Below, piece by piece: positions 48,028 to 57,345 of a stretch of DNA of 64,000 nucleotides (the first letter of the stretch is position 1; each line of letters begins with the position of its first letter). The stretch is from Polyangium sp. y55x31 (GTDB lineage Bacteria; Myxococcota_A; Polyangia; Polyangiales; Polyangiaceae). The notes beneath the pieces were generated by a model, which was given only the letters and a program-made list of their open reading frames with translations, was not told the origin of the DNA and made no database searches. The stretch spans positions 1 to 64,000 of the forward strand of contig NZ_JARZHG010000014.1 in assembly GCF_029946505.1 (NCBI RefSeq), given 5' to 3'. The translations under genes and the position numbers were made by a program.

Positions 48028-49602
48028 ATGGACGCACGCAAGCGGCTCTCCCTCCTGGCCCTCGGTGTGCTTGCGCTCGCCGGGTGCAAGGGCAAGGGCT
48101 CCCCCGAGGGCATCGTCAGCTTGTCCGCGCCTGCAGAGCAGGTCGCGGCCGATCCGGCGACGGTCCCGAAAGAGGGCGGCCCCCGCATCGGCGCCGTGGA
48201 GATGGCGGCGCCCATCTATCTCAAGCCCGATCGCCGTTCGCCGAAGATCGGCTACCTGCGCGCGGGCGCGACCGTCGTGCGCGGGGAGAAACCTGCCGCG
48301 TTCGACGACTGCCAGGGCGGGTATTACCGCGTGCTGCCGGCCGGCTACATCTGCGCCGAGGCCAGCGCGTCGATCGACATGAAGCACCCGATCTTGCGGG
48401 CGCTCACGAAGCGGCCGGACCTCTCGAAGCCGATGCCGTATCCGTACGCGTTCGTACGAGCCATCGCGCCGAACTACTACCGGCCCGCCACGAAGGCCGA
48501 GCAGTTCCAGTACGAGATGCGGCTCAAGGAGCACCTCCGGAGCTACAAGCGCCTCCAGAAGAAGTGGGACGCGATCGAGGTCGGCGCGAACGACGTGCCG
48601 CTCGACGCCGAGGGCAACGCGATCGGCGAGCCCCCGAGCGAGCCGCCGGACCTCTCGGACCAAGAACTCTACGGCGGCGACGGCAGCGACGCGATCCCCT
48701 GGTTTTTCCAGGGCGGCCGCAAGATCCCGAACATCAGCTCGTTCAAGGTCCCTGACTACGCGATCATCACGAACCGCGTCGCGCGGCACGCGGGCCTCGC
48801 GCTTATCGGCACCTTCGTCGGCGATGGCGATCGACGCTTCGCGATGACCACGGACGCGCGCCTCGTGCCGACCTCGAAGCTCAAGCCTGCGCGGGGATCG
48901 ACGTTCCACGGCGTCGACATGCGCAAGGGCTGGGAACTGCCGCTCGCGTTCGTGCGTGTGCCCGACGCGTACAAGTACGACACGAGCAAGCGCTCGCTCG
49001 AGAAGGCGGGCAAGCTCGCGTTCCACACGCCCATCCAGCTCACGGGCAAGAGCATGCGCATCGGCGAGACGCGCCTCGTCGAGGCCAAGGACGGCACGTG
49101 GATCAAGGACAGTGACGTGGCGATCGCGGTCAAACCGTCGGAGCTCCCGAGCTTCGCGGCGAAGACGAAGAAGTGGATCGACGTCTCGATCCTGAGCCAG
49201 ATCCTCATCTTGTACGAGGGGACGAAGCCGGTCTACGCGACGGCGGTGGCGACGGGGCGCGACGGGCTCGGTGATCCCAAGAAGACGTACTCGACCGTTC
49301 GCGGCACCTTCAAGATCCGCGAGAAGCACGTCACGACCACGATGGACTCGCACGAGGTCGGCAACAAGTTCGAGCTGCGCGACGTCCCGTGGGTGCAGTA
49401 CTTCGAGGCGGGCTACGCGCTCCACGCGGCGCCGTGGCACGACGAGTACGGAAAGCCTCGGAGCCATGGCTGCATCAACCTCTCGCCGATCGACGCGCGC
49501 CGCGTCTTCATGTGGACCGATCCGCCGCTGCCCACGGACTGGCACGGCGTGCAGGCGAGCGAATCCACGGGCGAGGGCACCGTGGTGAACATCCACCCCT
49601 GA
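48028..49602 (+). CDS. L,D-transpeptidase (YkuD) lipoprotein
   Basis: 524 residues. The ATG at 48028 starts a lipoprotein signal (L-A-L-A-G-C). The N-terminal half is a periplasmic region with an SH3-like segment (I-Y-L-K-P-D-R-R-S-P-K-I-G-Y-L-R-A-G) and a second one near residue 340. The C-terminal YkuD domain has H-A-A-P-W-H-D and the catalytic S-H-G-C-I-N-L with Cys482. It should cross-link peptidoglycan meso-diaminopimelate residues (3-3 links) or attach proteins to them. The protein is larger than E. coli homologues because of the SH3-like arms. Confidence 0.88.
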   Translation: MDARKRLSLLALGVLALAGCKGKGSPEGIVSLSAPAEQVAADPATVPKEGGPRIGAVEMAAPIYLKPDRRSPKIGYLRAGATVVRGEKPAAFDDCQGGYYRVLPAGYICAEASASIDMKHPILRALTKRPDLSKPMPYPYAFVRAIAPNYYRPATKAEQFQYEMRLKEHLRSYKRLQKKWDAIEVGANDVPLDAEGNAIGEPPSEPPDLSDQELYGGDGSDAIPWFFQGGRKIPNISSFKVPDYAIITNRVARHAGLALIGTFVGDGDRRFAMTTDARLVPTSKLKPARGSTFHGVDMRKGWELPLAFVRVPDAYKYDTSKRSLEKAGKLAFHTPIQLTGKSMRIGETRLVEAKDGTWIKDSDVAIAVKPSELPSFAAKTKKWIDVSILSQILILYEGTKPVYATAVATGRDGLGDPKKTYSTVRGTFKIREKHVTTTMDSHEVGNKFELRDVPWVQYFEAGYALHAAPWHDEYGKPRSHGCINLSPIDARRVFMWTDPPLPTDWHGVQASESTGEGTVVNIHP

Positions 49603-49620
49603 TGCGCCGATCGCGCGGGG

Positions 49621-49655
49621 CGCTCTTCGCCGTCAGGTTTTGACGGCGGAGAGCG
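49621..49655. terminator. Hairpin terminator between convergent genes
   Basis: CGCTCT-T-CGCCGTCA, loop GGTTT, TGACGGCG-G-AGAGCG: a 14-bp stem with one mismatch. It overlaps the last codons of the minus-strand methyltransferase and follows the L,D-transpeptidase stop by 18 bases. Confidence 0.65.
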
Positions 49656-50319
49656 TCCAGTGCCGATCGCTCGTCATCCGCACGGCCGACGCGGGGATCC
49701 CGAGCGGCGCCACGAACGCGGCGATCTCGGAAGCCGTGAGCGCCGCGGCGAGCGAGGCCCGGAACAGGGATCGTTGGTGATCAAAGGAGAGCGCGGCCGC
49801 CGGATCGGTCGGGCGCTCGCCGCTGTAGAGCGCGACCAGCCGATCGATCTCGGCTTCGGTCTCGGGCCGATGCAGGTCACGCACGAAGAGCAGGCCGCCG
49901 CGGGAGGTCACGCGCCACATCTCGGCGAGGACTGCTGCGGGCTCGGGGATGTGGTGGACGATCGAGTTCGAGAGGACGGCGCCGAAGGAGCCGTCGGGGT
50001 AGGGCAGGGCCTTCGCGTCGATCTTCGCGACGGTCACGCGTGATGCGAGGCCCGCGCGTTCGATGTTCTCCCGGGCGAGGGCGAGCATATGATCGGCGAG
50101 GTCGATGGCCACGACCTCGGCGCTCGGTGAGAGGGCGCAAAGCTCGATCGGGATCCTCGCCGTGCCCGTGCCGACGTCGAGCACGCGCCCCGGGTTCGGG
50201 AGGAGCGCGAGCACATCCTCGCAGAACGCGCGGTTCACCGCGGCGTGATCCATGGCGTCGTAGTCACGGGCCTCCTCGGGGGTGTCCATGACCTCGGGTT
50301 CGAGGACGCGCGGTAGCAT
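49633..50319 (-). CDS. Class I SAM-dependent methyltransferase
   Basis: 228 residues from the ATG at 50319; a much longer frame upstream is a shadow of the neighbour. Motif I R-V-L-D-V-G-T-G-T-A-R-I, motif II V-V-A-I-D-L-A, motif IV F-G-A-V-L-S-N-S-I-V-H-H-I and post-motif R-G-G-L-L-F-V-R-D are those of methyltransferase family 11 (UbiE-like). No accessory domain identifies the acceptor. It is encoded downstream of a PLP enzyme and a biotinyl protein on the same strand, with a 15-bp tandem repeat between. Confidence 0.85.
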   Translation of the reverse strand: MLPRVLEPEVMDTPEEARDYDAMDHAAVNRAFCEDVLALLPNPGRVLDVGTGTARIPIELCALSPSAEVVAIDLADHMLALARENIERAGLASRVTVAKIDAKALPYPDGSFGAVLSNSIVHHIPEPAAVLAEMWRVTSRGGLLFVRDLHRPETEAEIDRLVALYSGERPTDPAAALSFDHQRSLFRASLAAALTASEIAAFVAPLGIPASAVRMTSDRHWTLSAVKT

Positions 50320-50334
50320 CGGTTCGCTTCTCTT

Positions 50335-50364
50335 CGTTGGGGTACGAATCGTTGGGGTACGAAC
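50335..50364. repeat. 15-bp tandem duplication upstream of the methyltransferase gene
   Basis: CGTTGGGGTACGAAT is followed immediately by CGTTGGGGTACGAAC. It lies between the methyltransferase start (50319) and the PLP enzyme end (50373), so it could hold paired binding sites or be a replication slip. Confidence 0.7.
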
Positions 50365-50372
50365 GGGGGGCT

Positions 50373-51389
50373 TCAGTCCAAGCCGAGCGCGTCCTCGAAC
50401 GTCGCTCCTTGCGCCAGGAGCCCCGGCAGCCCGCCCGTGTGCACGAACAGGATCCGCTTGCCGGCGAGCGGCCCGCCCGCCCCCGCGAGGTCCATCAGCG
50501 CCGAGAACGCCTTGCCCGTGTAGACCGGGTCGAGCACCATCCCGGACAACCCCGCCACGCTCGTGATGAGCCGCCGCTGCTCGGGCGTGCTCACCGCGTA
50601 GGCCGGGCCCTTGTGGGCGTCGTCGACCGTCACGCGCACCGGCTCCGGAAGCCGCGGGTCGAGCGCGCGCGCTTCCCGCACGATGCCCTCGATCCGCGCC
50701 TGGAACGTGGGCGCGTCGTCGCAGACCGCTACGGCCACGACCTCGCTCGCCACGCCGTGGAACGCCGCGCCGAGCGCCGCGCCCGCCGCCGTGCCGCCGG
50801 AGCCACAGGCGACCACGACCGCGTCGAACGGCTTGCCCCCGCCGAGCCCGAGATCGAGCTGCCGCCGCACCTCGCCCATCGCCTCGACGTACCCGAGCGC
50901 GCCGAGCCCGTTCGAGCCTCCCTCGGGGATCACGTACGGCTTCTGCCCTTCGGCCCGCAGCTCCTCGGCGGCCTTGTCCAGGATGCGATCCCGATCCCGG
51001 TACTGCTCGGGCGTGATGAGCCGGATCTCTGCGCCGGCGAGGCGATCGATCAGCACGTTGCCTTCGAGCGGCGCGCGGGATGGATCGAGCGACGGATCGT
51101 TCGTCCTCAAAAAGAGAACCGCGCGCAGGCCGAGCGAGGCGGCCGCGAGCGCGGTCGCGCGGGCGTGGTTCGATTGCAGGCCGCCGCAGGTGAGGACCGT
51201 GTCGCACTCGAGCGAGAGGGCCTCGCCGAGCAGGAACTCGAGCTTGCGGATCTTGTTGCCTGCCTCGGCGCCCCCGGTCATGTCGTCGCGCTTGACCCAG
51301 AGGTCGATGCCCGTCGCGGCGGCGAGCCGTCGCGGGCGCTGGAGCGGGGTCGGCAGGTGGGCGAGCGGAAGGCGCTTTCGGAGACTCAT
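50373..51389 (-). CDS. D-cysteine desulfhydrase / ACC deaminase family PLP enzyme
   Basis: 338 residues. The PLP lysine lies in G-N-K-I-R-K-L-E-F (Lys46), followed by C-G-G-L-Q-S-N-H-A-R-A and the phosphate-binding A-C-G-S-G-G-T-A-A-G, a fold-type II pattern. The family splits D-cysteine to pyruvate, sulfide and ammonia (DcyD), or deaminates 1-aminocyclopropane-1-carboxylate. The residues that separate these two activities cannot be judged securely here. Its ATG overlaps the stop of the biotinyl-domain gene (ATGA), so the two are translated together, which is an odd pairing. Confidence 0.82.
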   Translation of the reverse strand: MSLRKRLPLAHLPTPLQRPRRLAAATGIDLWVKRDDMTGGAEAGNKIRKLEFLLGEALSLECDTVLTCGGLQSNHARATALAAASLGLRAVLFLRTNDPSLDPSRAPLEGNVLIDRLAGAEIRLITPEQYRDRDRILDKAAEELRAEGQKPYVIPEGGSNGLGALGYVEAMGEVRRQLDLGLGGGKPFDAVVVACGSGGTAAGAALGAAFHGVASEVVAVAVCDDAPTFQARIEGIVREARALDPRLPEPVRVTVDDAHKGPAYAVSTPEQRRLITSVAGLSGMVLDPVYTGKAFSALMDLAGAGGPLAGKRILFVHTGGLPGLLAQGATFEDALGLD

Positions 51390-51889
51390 TCGATCTCGAC
51401 GAGCTTTGCACCCCCCTCGACGGTCGCGCCAGCGGTCACGTAGACCTTCTTCACGCGACCGTCTTTCGTGGATGCGAGCTCGTTCTCCATCTTCATCGCT
51501 TCGACCACGACGAGCGGCCGCCCCGCGTGGATCTCGTCGCCCTCGGCCACGAGCACCTTGAGCACGCGGCCCGGCATCGGCGACGTGACGAGCCCCTCGC
51601 CGCCGCCGGTCTTGCCGCCCTGCACGCTCGAGAGCGCGCGCAGCCGTTCGTTTTCGACGCGCGCGTAAAACCGCCGCGACGACGTGACGACGCCGACCTC
51701 GGGCGGCGTGCCCTCCATCCAGAGCTCGACCGAGCGTCCGCCGATGTCGAGGTGCACCGCGCCCTGGTGGTCGTAGGCGTCGATCGCGAACGAGCGACCC
51801 TCGACCTCGGCGCGGATCTCACCCGAGGGCAGCACGGTCAGATCGACGGGGACCTCGCGACCGGAAGGGAATTTGACGAAGTACCGCAT
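51386..51889 (-). CDS. Biotin carboxyl carrier-type (biotinyl/lipoyl domain) protein
   Basis: 167 residues. The C-terminal ~70 residues are a biotinyl domain with the biotin-accepting Lys133 in V-E-A-M-K-M-E-N-E-L, preceded by P-M-P-G-R-V-L-K-V-L. The N-terminal part (F-V-K-F-P-S-G-R-E-V-P-V-D) resembles the region before the biotin domain of acetyl-/propionyl-CoA carboxylase alpha subunits, here on its own. A carboxylase needs a biotin carboxylase and a carboxyltransferase, neither of which is encoded in this window. It overlaps the start of the PLP gene by four bases. Confidence 0.85.
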   Translation of the reverse strand: MRYFVKFPSGREVPVDLTVLPSGEIRAEVEGRSFAIDAYDHQGAVHLDIGGRSVELWMEGTPPEVGVVTSSRRFYARVENERLRALSSVQGGKTGGGEGLVTSPMPGRVLKVLVAEGDEIHAGRPLVVVEAMKMENELASTKDGRVKKVYVTAGATVEGGAKLVEIE

Positions 51890-51901
51890 GGCAATCGTGG
51901 A

Positions 51902-52279
51902 TCAGTTGGGCTTCGGCACGAGGGCGCAGCGGCCCTCGTGACACACGCAGGGGTTCGCGTCGACGCTCTTGCAGTCGAGCATCGTGGAGCAGACGGTGTC
52001 GGGCGTGCGCAGCTTCGCGTGGGCGACGGCGACGCAGGCGTGCGCATGGCAAGGCTCCGCGGGCGCGCACTCGGCGTCCTTCGTACACGGGTCCTCGCTC
52101 ACCACGGGCGCGGGCAGGCCGCAGGTGATGGGGCCTTCCGCGGCTGCCGGAGGCGGCGGCTCGTTCGGAGCCGACTGGATCGCGCCGGGCTCGGTCGACC
52201 CCGGCCCCTCGGCTGCGGAGCCGGCACACGCGACCAGCCCGAGCACGAGCGCCGCGAAAGACAATCGTAGGGATTGCAT
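51902..52279 (-). CDS. Small cysteine-rich lipoprotein
   Basis: 125 residues from the ATG at 52279. Signal peptide with lipobox G-L-V-A-C, then a Pro/Ala/Glu-rich spacer. The C-terminal domain has nine cysteines ([18 protein letters not shown] ... C-S-T-M-L-D-C ... [11 protein letters not shown]). It is similar in design to the protein at 1603-2070. It ends 12 bases before the biotinyl-protein gene on the same strand. Function unknown. Confidence 0.75.
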   Translation of the reverse strand: MQSLRLSFAALVLGLVACAGSAAEGPGSTEPGAIQSAPNEPPPPAAAEGPITCGLPAPVVSEDPCTKDAECAPAEPCHAHACVAVAHAKLRTPDTVCSTMLDCKSVDANPCVCHEGRCALVPKPN

Positions 52280-52391
52280 GGGGCGGGAGCTTAGGCGATC
52301 GCCCCCGACCGTCAAAGCCGCTTTCGCCTGCTCTTCCGCGAGGTGCGCCCGCGCGGAGGCACGCGGCTGGGGATGTACTAACGTGGCGCGC

Positions 52392-53948
52392 GTGCACACC
52401 CTTTCGCCTCTTCTCGTTGGGCGCCCGATCACCCTGGCCGAACTCGAGGACGTGAGCCGTCGCGGCCGCCCCGTCGCCCTTTGCCCCGAGGCCCGCGCGC
52501 GCATCGTCGCCGCGCGCCGCGCCGTCGACGCCATCGCCGAGGCCGGCGACGCCGCGCCCGCCGTCTACGGCATCAACACGGGCTTCGGCGCGCTCGCCGA
52601 GACGCGTATCGCCGAGCGTGACGTCATCGCCTTGCAGAAGAACCTCGTGCGCAGCCACGCGACCGGCGTCGGCCCGGATCTCGGCGAGCCCGAAGTTCGC
52701 GCCATGATGGTCCTTCGCGCGCAGGTCGTCGCGCTCGGTTACTCCGGCGTACGCGCCGAGGTCGTCGATCTGCTCCTCGCCATGCTCAACGCCGGCGTCG
52801 CGCCGCGCATCCCTTCGCAAGGATCGGTCGGCGCCTCGGGCGACCTCGCGCCGCTCGCGCACCTCGCGCTCACGCTCATGGGCGAGGGCGAAGCCTCCTT
52901 CCGCGGCGAACGCATGACGAGCGCCGAGGCCCTCGCGCGGGCCGATCTCCGCCCCGTCGTCCTCGCGGCCAAGGAGGGCCTCGCGCTCATCAACGGCACG
53001 CAGTACATGGCCGCCCTCGGCTCGCTCGCCGTGCGCGACGCGCTCGCCCTCTGCACGATCGCCGACGTCGCCGGCGCGATGAGCCTCGAAGCGAACAAGG
53101 GCTCGAAGCGCCCCTTCGACGAGCGCCTCATGGCCGTCCGCCCGCACCCGGGCCAGGCCGCGTGTGCCGCAAACCTCCGCGCGATGCTCGACGACAGCGA
53201 GATCATGCAGAGCCACGCCGACTGCCCGCGCGTGCAGGACGCCTACTCGCTCCGCTGCATGCCGCAGGTCCACGGCGCCTCGCGTGATGCCCTCGTCTGG
53301 GCCGCCGAGGTCCTCACCCGCGAGATCAACAGCGTCACCGACAACCCCACCATCTTCCTCCGCGACGACGGCGGCGCCGATCTCCTCTCGGGCGGCAACT
53401 TCCACGGCCAGCCGCTCGCGCTCGCGCTCGACCTCGCGGCCATGGCCACGGCCGAGCTCGCGAACATCAGCGAGCGCCGCGTCGAGCAGCTCGTGAACCC
53501 CGCGCTCTCGAGTGGCCTCACCCCGTTCCTCGCGCCGCAGAGCGGCCTGCACTCCGGATTCATGATCGCGCAGGTCGCGAGCGCCTCGCTCGTCAGCGAG
53601 AACAAGGTCCTCTGCCACCCGGCCAGCATCGACTCGATCCCTTCGAGCGCCGGCCGCGAGGATCACGTCAGCATGGGCAGCGTCAGCGCCCGCAAGCTCG
53701 CGCAGGTCATCGAGAACGTCCGCACCTCGCTCGCGATCGAGATCCTCACGGCCGCCCAGGGCATCGATCAGCGCCGCCCCCTCCGCTCCTCGGCCGCCGT
53801 CGAGCGAGCGCACGCCTCCGTCCGCGCCGTCTCCCCCACGCTCGACGAGGACCGCCCGCTCTATCGCGACATTGCCGCCGTCCGCGACATCGTCCTTTCG
53901 GGCGCCCTCCGCCGCGCCGTGGAAGAGGCCACCGGCCCTCTCCGGTGA
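52392..53948 (+). CDS. hutH: Histidine ammonia-lyase
   Basis: 518 residues, the normal size. The active site forms the MIO cofactor from A148-S149-G150 in [14 protein letters not shown]. Other conserved pieces are [31 protein letters not shown] and G-N-F-H-G-Q-P. It converts L-histidine to trans-urocanate plus ammonia. The active-site Tyr/His residues of HutH, rather than of PAL or aminomutases, are in place (Q-S-H-A-D segment). A GTG nine bases upstream is an alternative start. No other hut gene is beside it, so it may be an isolated enzyme or feed secondary metabolism. Confidence 0.92.
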   Translation: MHTLSPLLVGRPITLAELEDVSRRGRPVALCPEARARIVAARRAVDAIAEAGDAAPAVYGINTGFGALAETRIAERDVIALQKNLVRSHATGVGPDLGEPEVRAMMVLRAQVVALGYSGVRAEVVDLLLAMLNAGVAPRIPSQGSVGASGDLAPLAHLALTLMGEGEASFRGERMTSAEALARADLRPVVLAAKEGLALINGTQYMAALGSLAVRDALALCTIADVAGAMSLEANKGSKRPFDERLMAVRPHPGQAACAANLRAMLDDSEIMQSHADCPRVQDAYSLRCMPQVHGASRDALVWAAEVLTREINSVTDNPTIFLRDDGGADLLSGGNFHGQPLALALDLAAMATAELANISERRVEQLVNPALSSGLTPFLAPQSGLHSGFMIAQVASASLVSENKVLCHPASIDSIPSSAGREDHVSMGSVSARKLAQVIENVRTSLAIEILTAAQGIDQRRPLRSSAAVERAHASVRAVSPTLDEDRPLYRDIAAVRDIVLSGALRRAVEEATGPLR

Positions 53949-54003
53949 CGGCCGAAAACGCGCCTGCTCGCCATTTCGACACGAATCCGATACATTCGTT
54001 CAG

Positions 54004-54351
54004 GTGATCTCCGGGCGTGAAGATCCCTTTCCCGCGGCGGCCGTGCGCGACCTCATCGGCATCGTGCGGGCAATGTATGCGGCCGCCAAACTCTCGGGAG
54101 CGGGGCCCGTCGAGCTCCAGCGCATCGAGCGGGTCGGGCGGGACCTCGCGTCGGCGCTCGAGCTCGCGCAGCGGAGCGGGCCGAACACGATCGGCGCCGC
54201 GGCCGCGTGGAAGCGGGCCGAGGAGGCGGCGCTCCGCGCGGGTGACCTCGTCGATGCGTTGACGCCGGCCGAGCCGCTCGTGCACGCGGCCCGCGCGCGC
54301 ATCGCGGGCAAGGCCGTGGGCGAGGGGAAAAAGAAGGCGAGCGCGCGGTGA
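54004..54351 (+). CDS. Hypothetical small helical protein
   Basis: 115 residues from the GTG at 54004 (an ATG in the same frame further upstream overlaps hutH and reads as its shadow). The sequence is mainly amphipathic helix (VRDLIGIVRAMYAAAKL, IERVGRDLASALELAQR) with a basic Lys-rich end (GKKKASAR). No family is recognised. It lies between hutH and the large kinase on the same strand, with coding-like codon use. Confidence 0.6.
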   Translation: MISGREDPFPAAAVRDLIGIVRAMYAAAKLSGAGPVELQRIERVGRDLASALELAQRSGPNTIGAAAAWKRAEEAALRAGDLVDALTPAEPLVHAARARIAGKAVGEGKKKASAR

Positions 54352-54419
54352 GTTCGCCTGTGGCCGAGCTCTGATATTCTCGCAGCTTCCCCGAGGGACC
54401 CCTGGACCAAGACCAAGCG

Positions 54420-57329
54420 ATGCCCCGTTCGCCGCGCCGGCGCACCGTGTTCGCCGGAACTCTCGCCCTCGCGATGCTCTCGGCTTCGCCGATCACGCGC
54501 GCGGACGTGCCTTCCCCCGCCGCCGTCGAGGCGCCGTCCCACGCGTACCAGGGCACCTGGGAATACCGCTGGGGCGACTCGCCGCGTGATCCCACGGGCG
54601 CGCTCGTCTGGGCCACGCCGACGGTGAACGACGGATGGCGCGCCTTGCCGCCGAAGGCCACGCCCGAGGGCCGCGGCGGCGAGCACTTCCTCTGGATGCG
54701 CACGCGCCTCGTCGGCGCCGTCGAGCGCGAGCCCGTCCTCTACCTCGGCGGCGTCGATCAGCTCGTCGAGGCGTACCTCGACGGCGCGCTCGTCTACCGG
54801 TTCGGCGCGTTCGAGGGCGACGGCGCGCACCGCTTCCAGGGCTACAAGCCGCACTTCATCCCGCTCGGCTCGAACTTCACGGGCAAGACCCTCGCGCTCC
54901 GCGTCTACTCCGATCACGTCAACATCGGCCCCTACGGCGACACCCTGCTCGGCCCGCGCGCCGACCTCGCGCTCGAAGCCGTCCGCGACGACCTGCCTGC
55001 GCTCGCGATGGGCATCCTCCTCGTGTCGGTGGGCCTCTTCGTCCTCGGCCTCTTCCTCTCGGAGCGCCGCGACAAATCGAACCTCGCCTATGGCCTGCTC
55101 GCGCTCTCGCTCGGGGTCTACCTCCCCGCGGCCGCGCCCATCCGGGGCCTGCTCTTCGACGCGCCGCTGCTCTGGGTCCACGTCGAGCTCGCGAGCCTCT
55201 ACCTCACGCCGATCTTCTTCGCCTCGTACTTCGAGCACGTCTTCGGCCCGGGCCGCTTCCGCCTGCTACGAGGCCTGCAGTGGGTCCACGGCGCGTACTT
55301 CGTCGGCTCCGCGCTCGTCGTTGCGCTCGGGCTCGTCCCCGTCCTCCGCACGCTGCTCCCGTTCCAGATCCTCCTCCTCGCCACGATCGTGCTCATGACC
55401 GCGCGCGCGGTCCTCAACGCCACGCGTGGCAACCTCGACGCGCGCATCTTCACGGGCGGGTTCATCCTGGCCGCCGCGGCGGCCTCGCACGACGTGCTCC
55501 GGGCCATCGGCCTCGTCCCGCGTGATCACGTCTCCCTCGGGCACGTCGGCACGTTCGCCTTCACGCTCTCGCTCGGCATCATCCTCGCGCGCCGCTTCGT
55601 CGAGGTGCACGAGCGCATGGGCCGCTACTCGCGTGTCCTCGAGCTCAGCCTCGCCTCGGCGCAGGTCCTCGATCGCGGCGGCCAGGCCCGCGTCGCGCTC
55701 GACGAGATCATCCGCCTCCTCGGTGCGCGCGCGGCGCTCCTCTTCGTCACGCGCGAGGGCGGCGCGATCGCGGGCGCCGAGCTCGAAGTCGCTGCGGGCC
55801 GCGAGGCCGGCGGCGTCGAGATCCCGCTCGCCTCCGTCATCGCCGGCTTCGCCTCGAACCTCGACGACCTCGTCGAGCAGGTCCGCCTGCGCCGCGAGGC
55901 GCGCGTGTGGAAGCAGATCGAGGGCACGCGCCGCAGCGCCATGGCCGCGCCGCTCCTCGTGCGCGACGAGCTGCTCGGCGTCCTCTACCTGGAGAGCGAC
56001 GAATCGCGCCGCCACTTCGACGACGCCGACCTCTCGCTCCTCAACGCCCTCGGCGAGAAGCTCTCCATCAACATCGTCTCCACGCGCGCCGTCCGCGCCG
56101 AGCTCGAGAGCTCGCTCCACCAGAAGCGCATCGCCGAGCAGGCCGCGCTCCTCGAAGCCGCCGCGCGCCTCGCCTCCGGCGACATCAAGACCCCGATCCC
56201 CGTCGACGAGAAGAGCGAGTTCGCGGACCTCGCGCGTGGCCTCGACCAGATGCGCCGCGACGTGCAGCAGAAGATCCGCACCATCGAGGCCAAGAAGACC
56301 GAGGTCGAGGTCCTGAACGAGGAGCTCCGCAGGAAGATCCAGCAGCACACCTCGAGCCTCCTCTCCTCGCTCCGCACCGACGTCGACGTCGACGAGGACG
56401 AGCTCGTCACGGCCACGCCGAGCTTCGCGATCGGCGCCCTCATCGCCGACCGTTACCGCGTCATCGAGGAGCTCGGCCAGGGCGCGATGGGCGTCGTCTA
56501 CGAGGTCGAGCGCGTCCGCGACACGCGCCGCTTCGCGATGAAGGTCCTCACGAGCCGCAGCGACAAGCTCGCGATGGCGCGCTTCGTGCGCGAGGCGCAG
56601 ATCCTCTCTCGCCTCGACCACCCGAACCTCGCCTCGATCGCCGACGTCGACGTCACGTCCGAGGGCTTGCTCTACCTCGTCATGGAGCTCTGCAAGGGCA
56701 AGCCGCTCCATCGCTGCAAAGAGCGCTACCGCGACGTCGCCTGGTGCTGCTCGGTGCTCCGCCAGATGGCCGCGGGCCTCGCCGCCGTGCACGCGCAGGG
56801 CGTCATCCACCGCGACCTCAAGCCGGGCAACGTCATGGTCGCCGACGACGCCGACGGCCACGCGCAGGTCAAGCTCGTCGACTTCGGCATCTCCACGCTC
56901 ACGGGGGAAGTGCAGGAGCGCCCGCCCGTCTCCGAGCGGCCCCGCGAGCTCGACGCGCCGCCGTCCACGCGCCGCAGCATCGCGCCGCCGCCGCAGGAGG
57001 TCACGCGCACGGGCATCCTCGTCGGCACCCCGACCTACATGGGCCCCGAGCTCGCGCAGGGCTCACGCCACTGGAAGGCGCACTCCGACGTCTTCAGCCT
57101 CGGCGTCATCGCCTACGAGATCCTCACGGGCAAGCGCCCCTTCAACGTCCCGCCGATCTTCGTCGGCATGCAGGGACAAACGCTCCCGCGCCCCATGGGC
57201 CTTCGCCGCGTCGAGGGCCTCCAGGGCGGTCTCGCGCTGCTCTTCGAGCGGTGCATGGATCCGGACCCGGCGGCGAGGCCCACGGCCCAGGAGGTCGCGG
57301 ACACGGTCGGCAAGTACGGGTATCGCTGA
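54420..57329 (+). CDS. 7TMR-DISM receptor fused to GAF, HAMP-like linker and Ser/Thr kinase
   Basis: 969 residues. A signal peptide (to ~28) is followed by an extracytoplasmic beta-rich domain (~40-195: Y-L-G-G-V-D-Q-L-V-E-A-Y-L-D-G), seven hydrophobic helices (~200-395) as in 7TMR-DISM receptors, a GAF-like domain (~405-560: R-R-S-A-M-A-A-P-L-L-V-R-D-E-L-L-G-V-L-Y-L-E-S) and a coiled/HAMP-like segment (A-R-L-A-S-G-D-I-K-T-P-I-P). From ~677 comes a complete Hanks kinase with G-Q-G-A-M-G-V-V-Y, A-M-K-V-L, H-R-D-L-K-P-G-N and D-F-G-I-S-T. DISM receptors usually end in histidine kinases, GGDEF or PP2C domains, so a Ser/Thr kinase output is unusual. Confidence 0.88.
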   Translation: MPRSPRRRTVFAGTLALAMLSASPITRADVPSPAAVEAPSHAYQGTWEYRWGDSPRDPTGALVWATPTVNDGWRALPPKATPEGRGGEHFLWMRTRLVGAVEREPVLYLGGVDQLVEAYLDGALVYRFGAFEGDGAHRFQGYKPHFIPLGSNFTGKTLALRVYSDHVNIGPYGDTLLGPRADLALEAVRDDLPALAMGILLVSVGLFVLGLFLSERRDKSNLAYGLLALSLGVYLPAAAPIRGLLFDAPLLWVHVELASLYLTPIFFASYFEHVFGPGRFRLLRGLQWVHGAYFVGSALVVALGLVPVLRTLLPFQILLLATIVLMTARAVLNATRGNLDARIFTGGFILAAAAASHDVLRAIGLVPRDHVSLGHVGTFAFTLSLGIILARRFVEVHERMGRYSRVLELSLASAQVLDRGGQARVALDEIIRLLGARAALLFVTREGGAIAGAELEVAAGREAGGVEIPLASVIAGFASNLDDLVEQVRLRREARVWKQIEGTRRSAMAAPLLVRDELLGVLYLESDESRRHFDDADLSLLNALGEKLSINIVSTRAVRAELESSLHQKRIAEQAALLEAAARLASGDIKTPIPVDEKSEFADLARGLDQMRRDVQQKIRTIEAKKTEVEVLNEELRRKIQQHTSSLLSSLRTDVDVDEDELVTATPSFAIGALIADRYRVIEELGQGAMGVVYEVERVRDTRRFAMKVLTSRSDKLAMARFVREAQILSRLDHPNLASIADVDVTSEGLLYLVMELCKGKPLHRCKERYRDVAWCCSVLRQMAAGLAAVHAQGVIHRDLKPGNVMVADDADGHAQVKLVDFGISTLTGEVQERPPVSERPRELDAPPSTRRSIAPPPQEVTRTGILVGTPTYMGPELAQGSRHWKAHSDVFSLGVIAYEILTGKRPFNVPPIFVGMQGQTLPRPMGLRRVEGLQGGLALLFERCMDPDPAARPTAQEVADTVGKYGYR

Positions 57330-57345
57330 CGTCCTCCCCGGACCG

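Noticed and set aside
49633-51411. 592-residue fusion of a PLP-like region with the methyltransferase
   Set aside because: The N-terminal part is an out-of-frame, Arg-rich shadow of the PLP enzyme gene. The methyltransferase has its own ATG at 50319.
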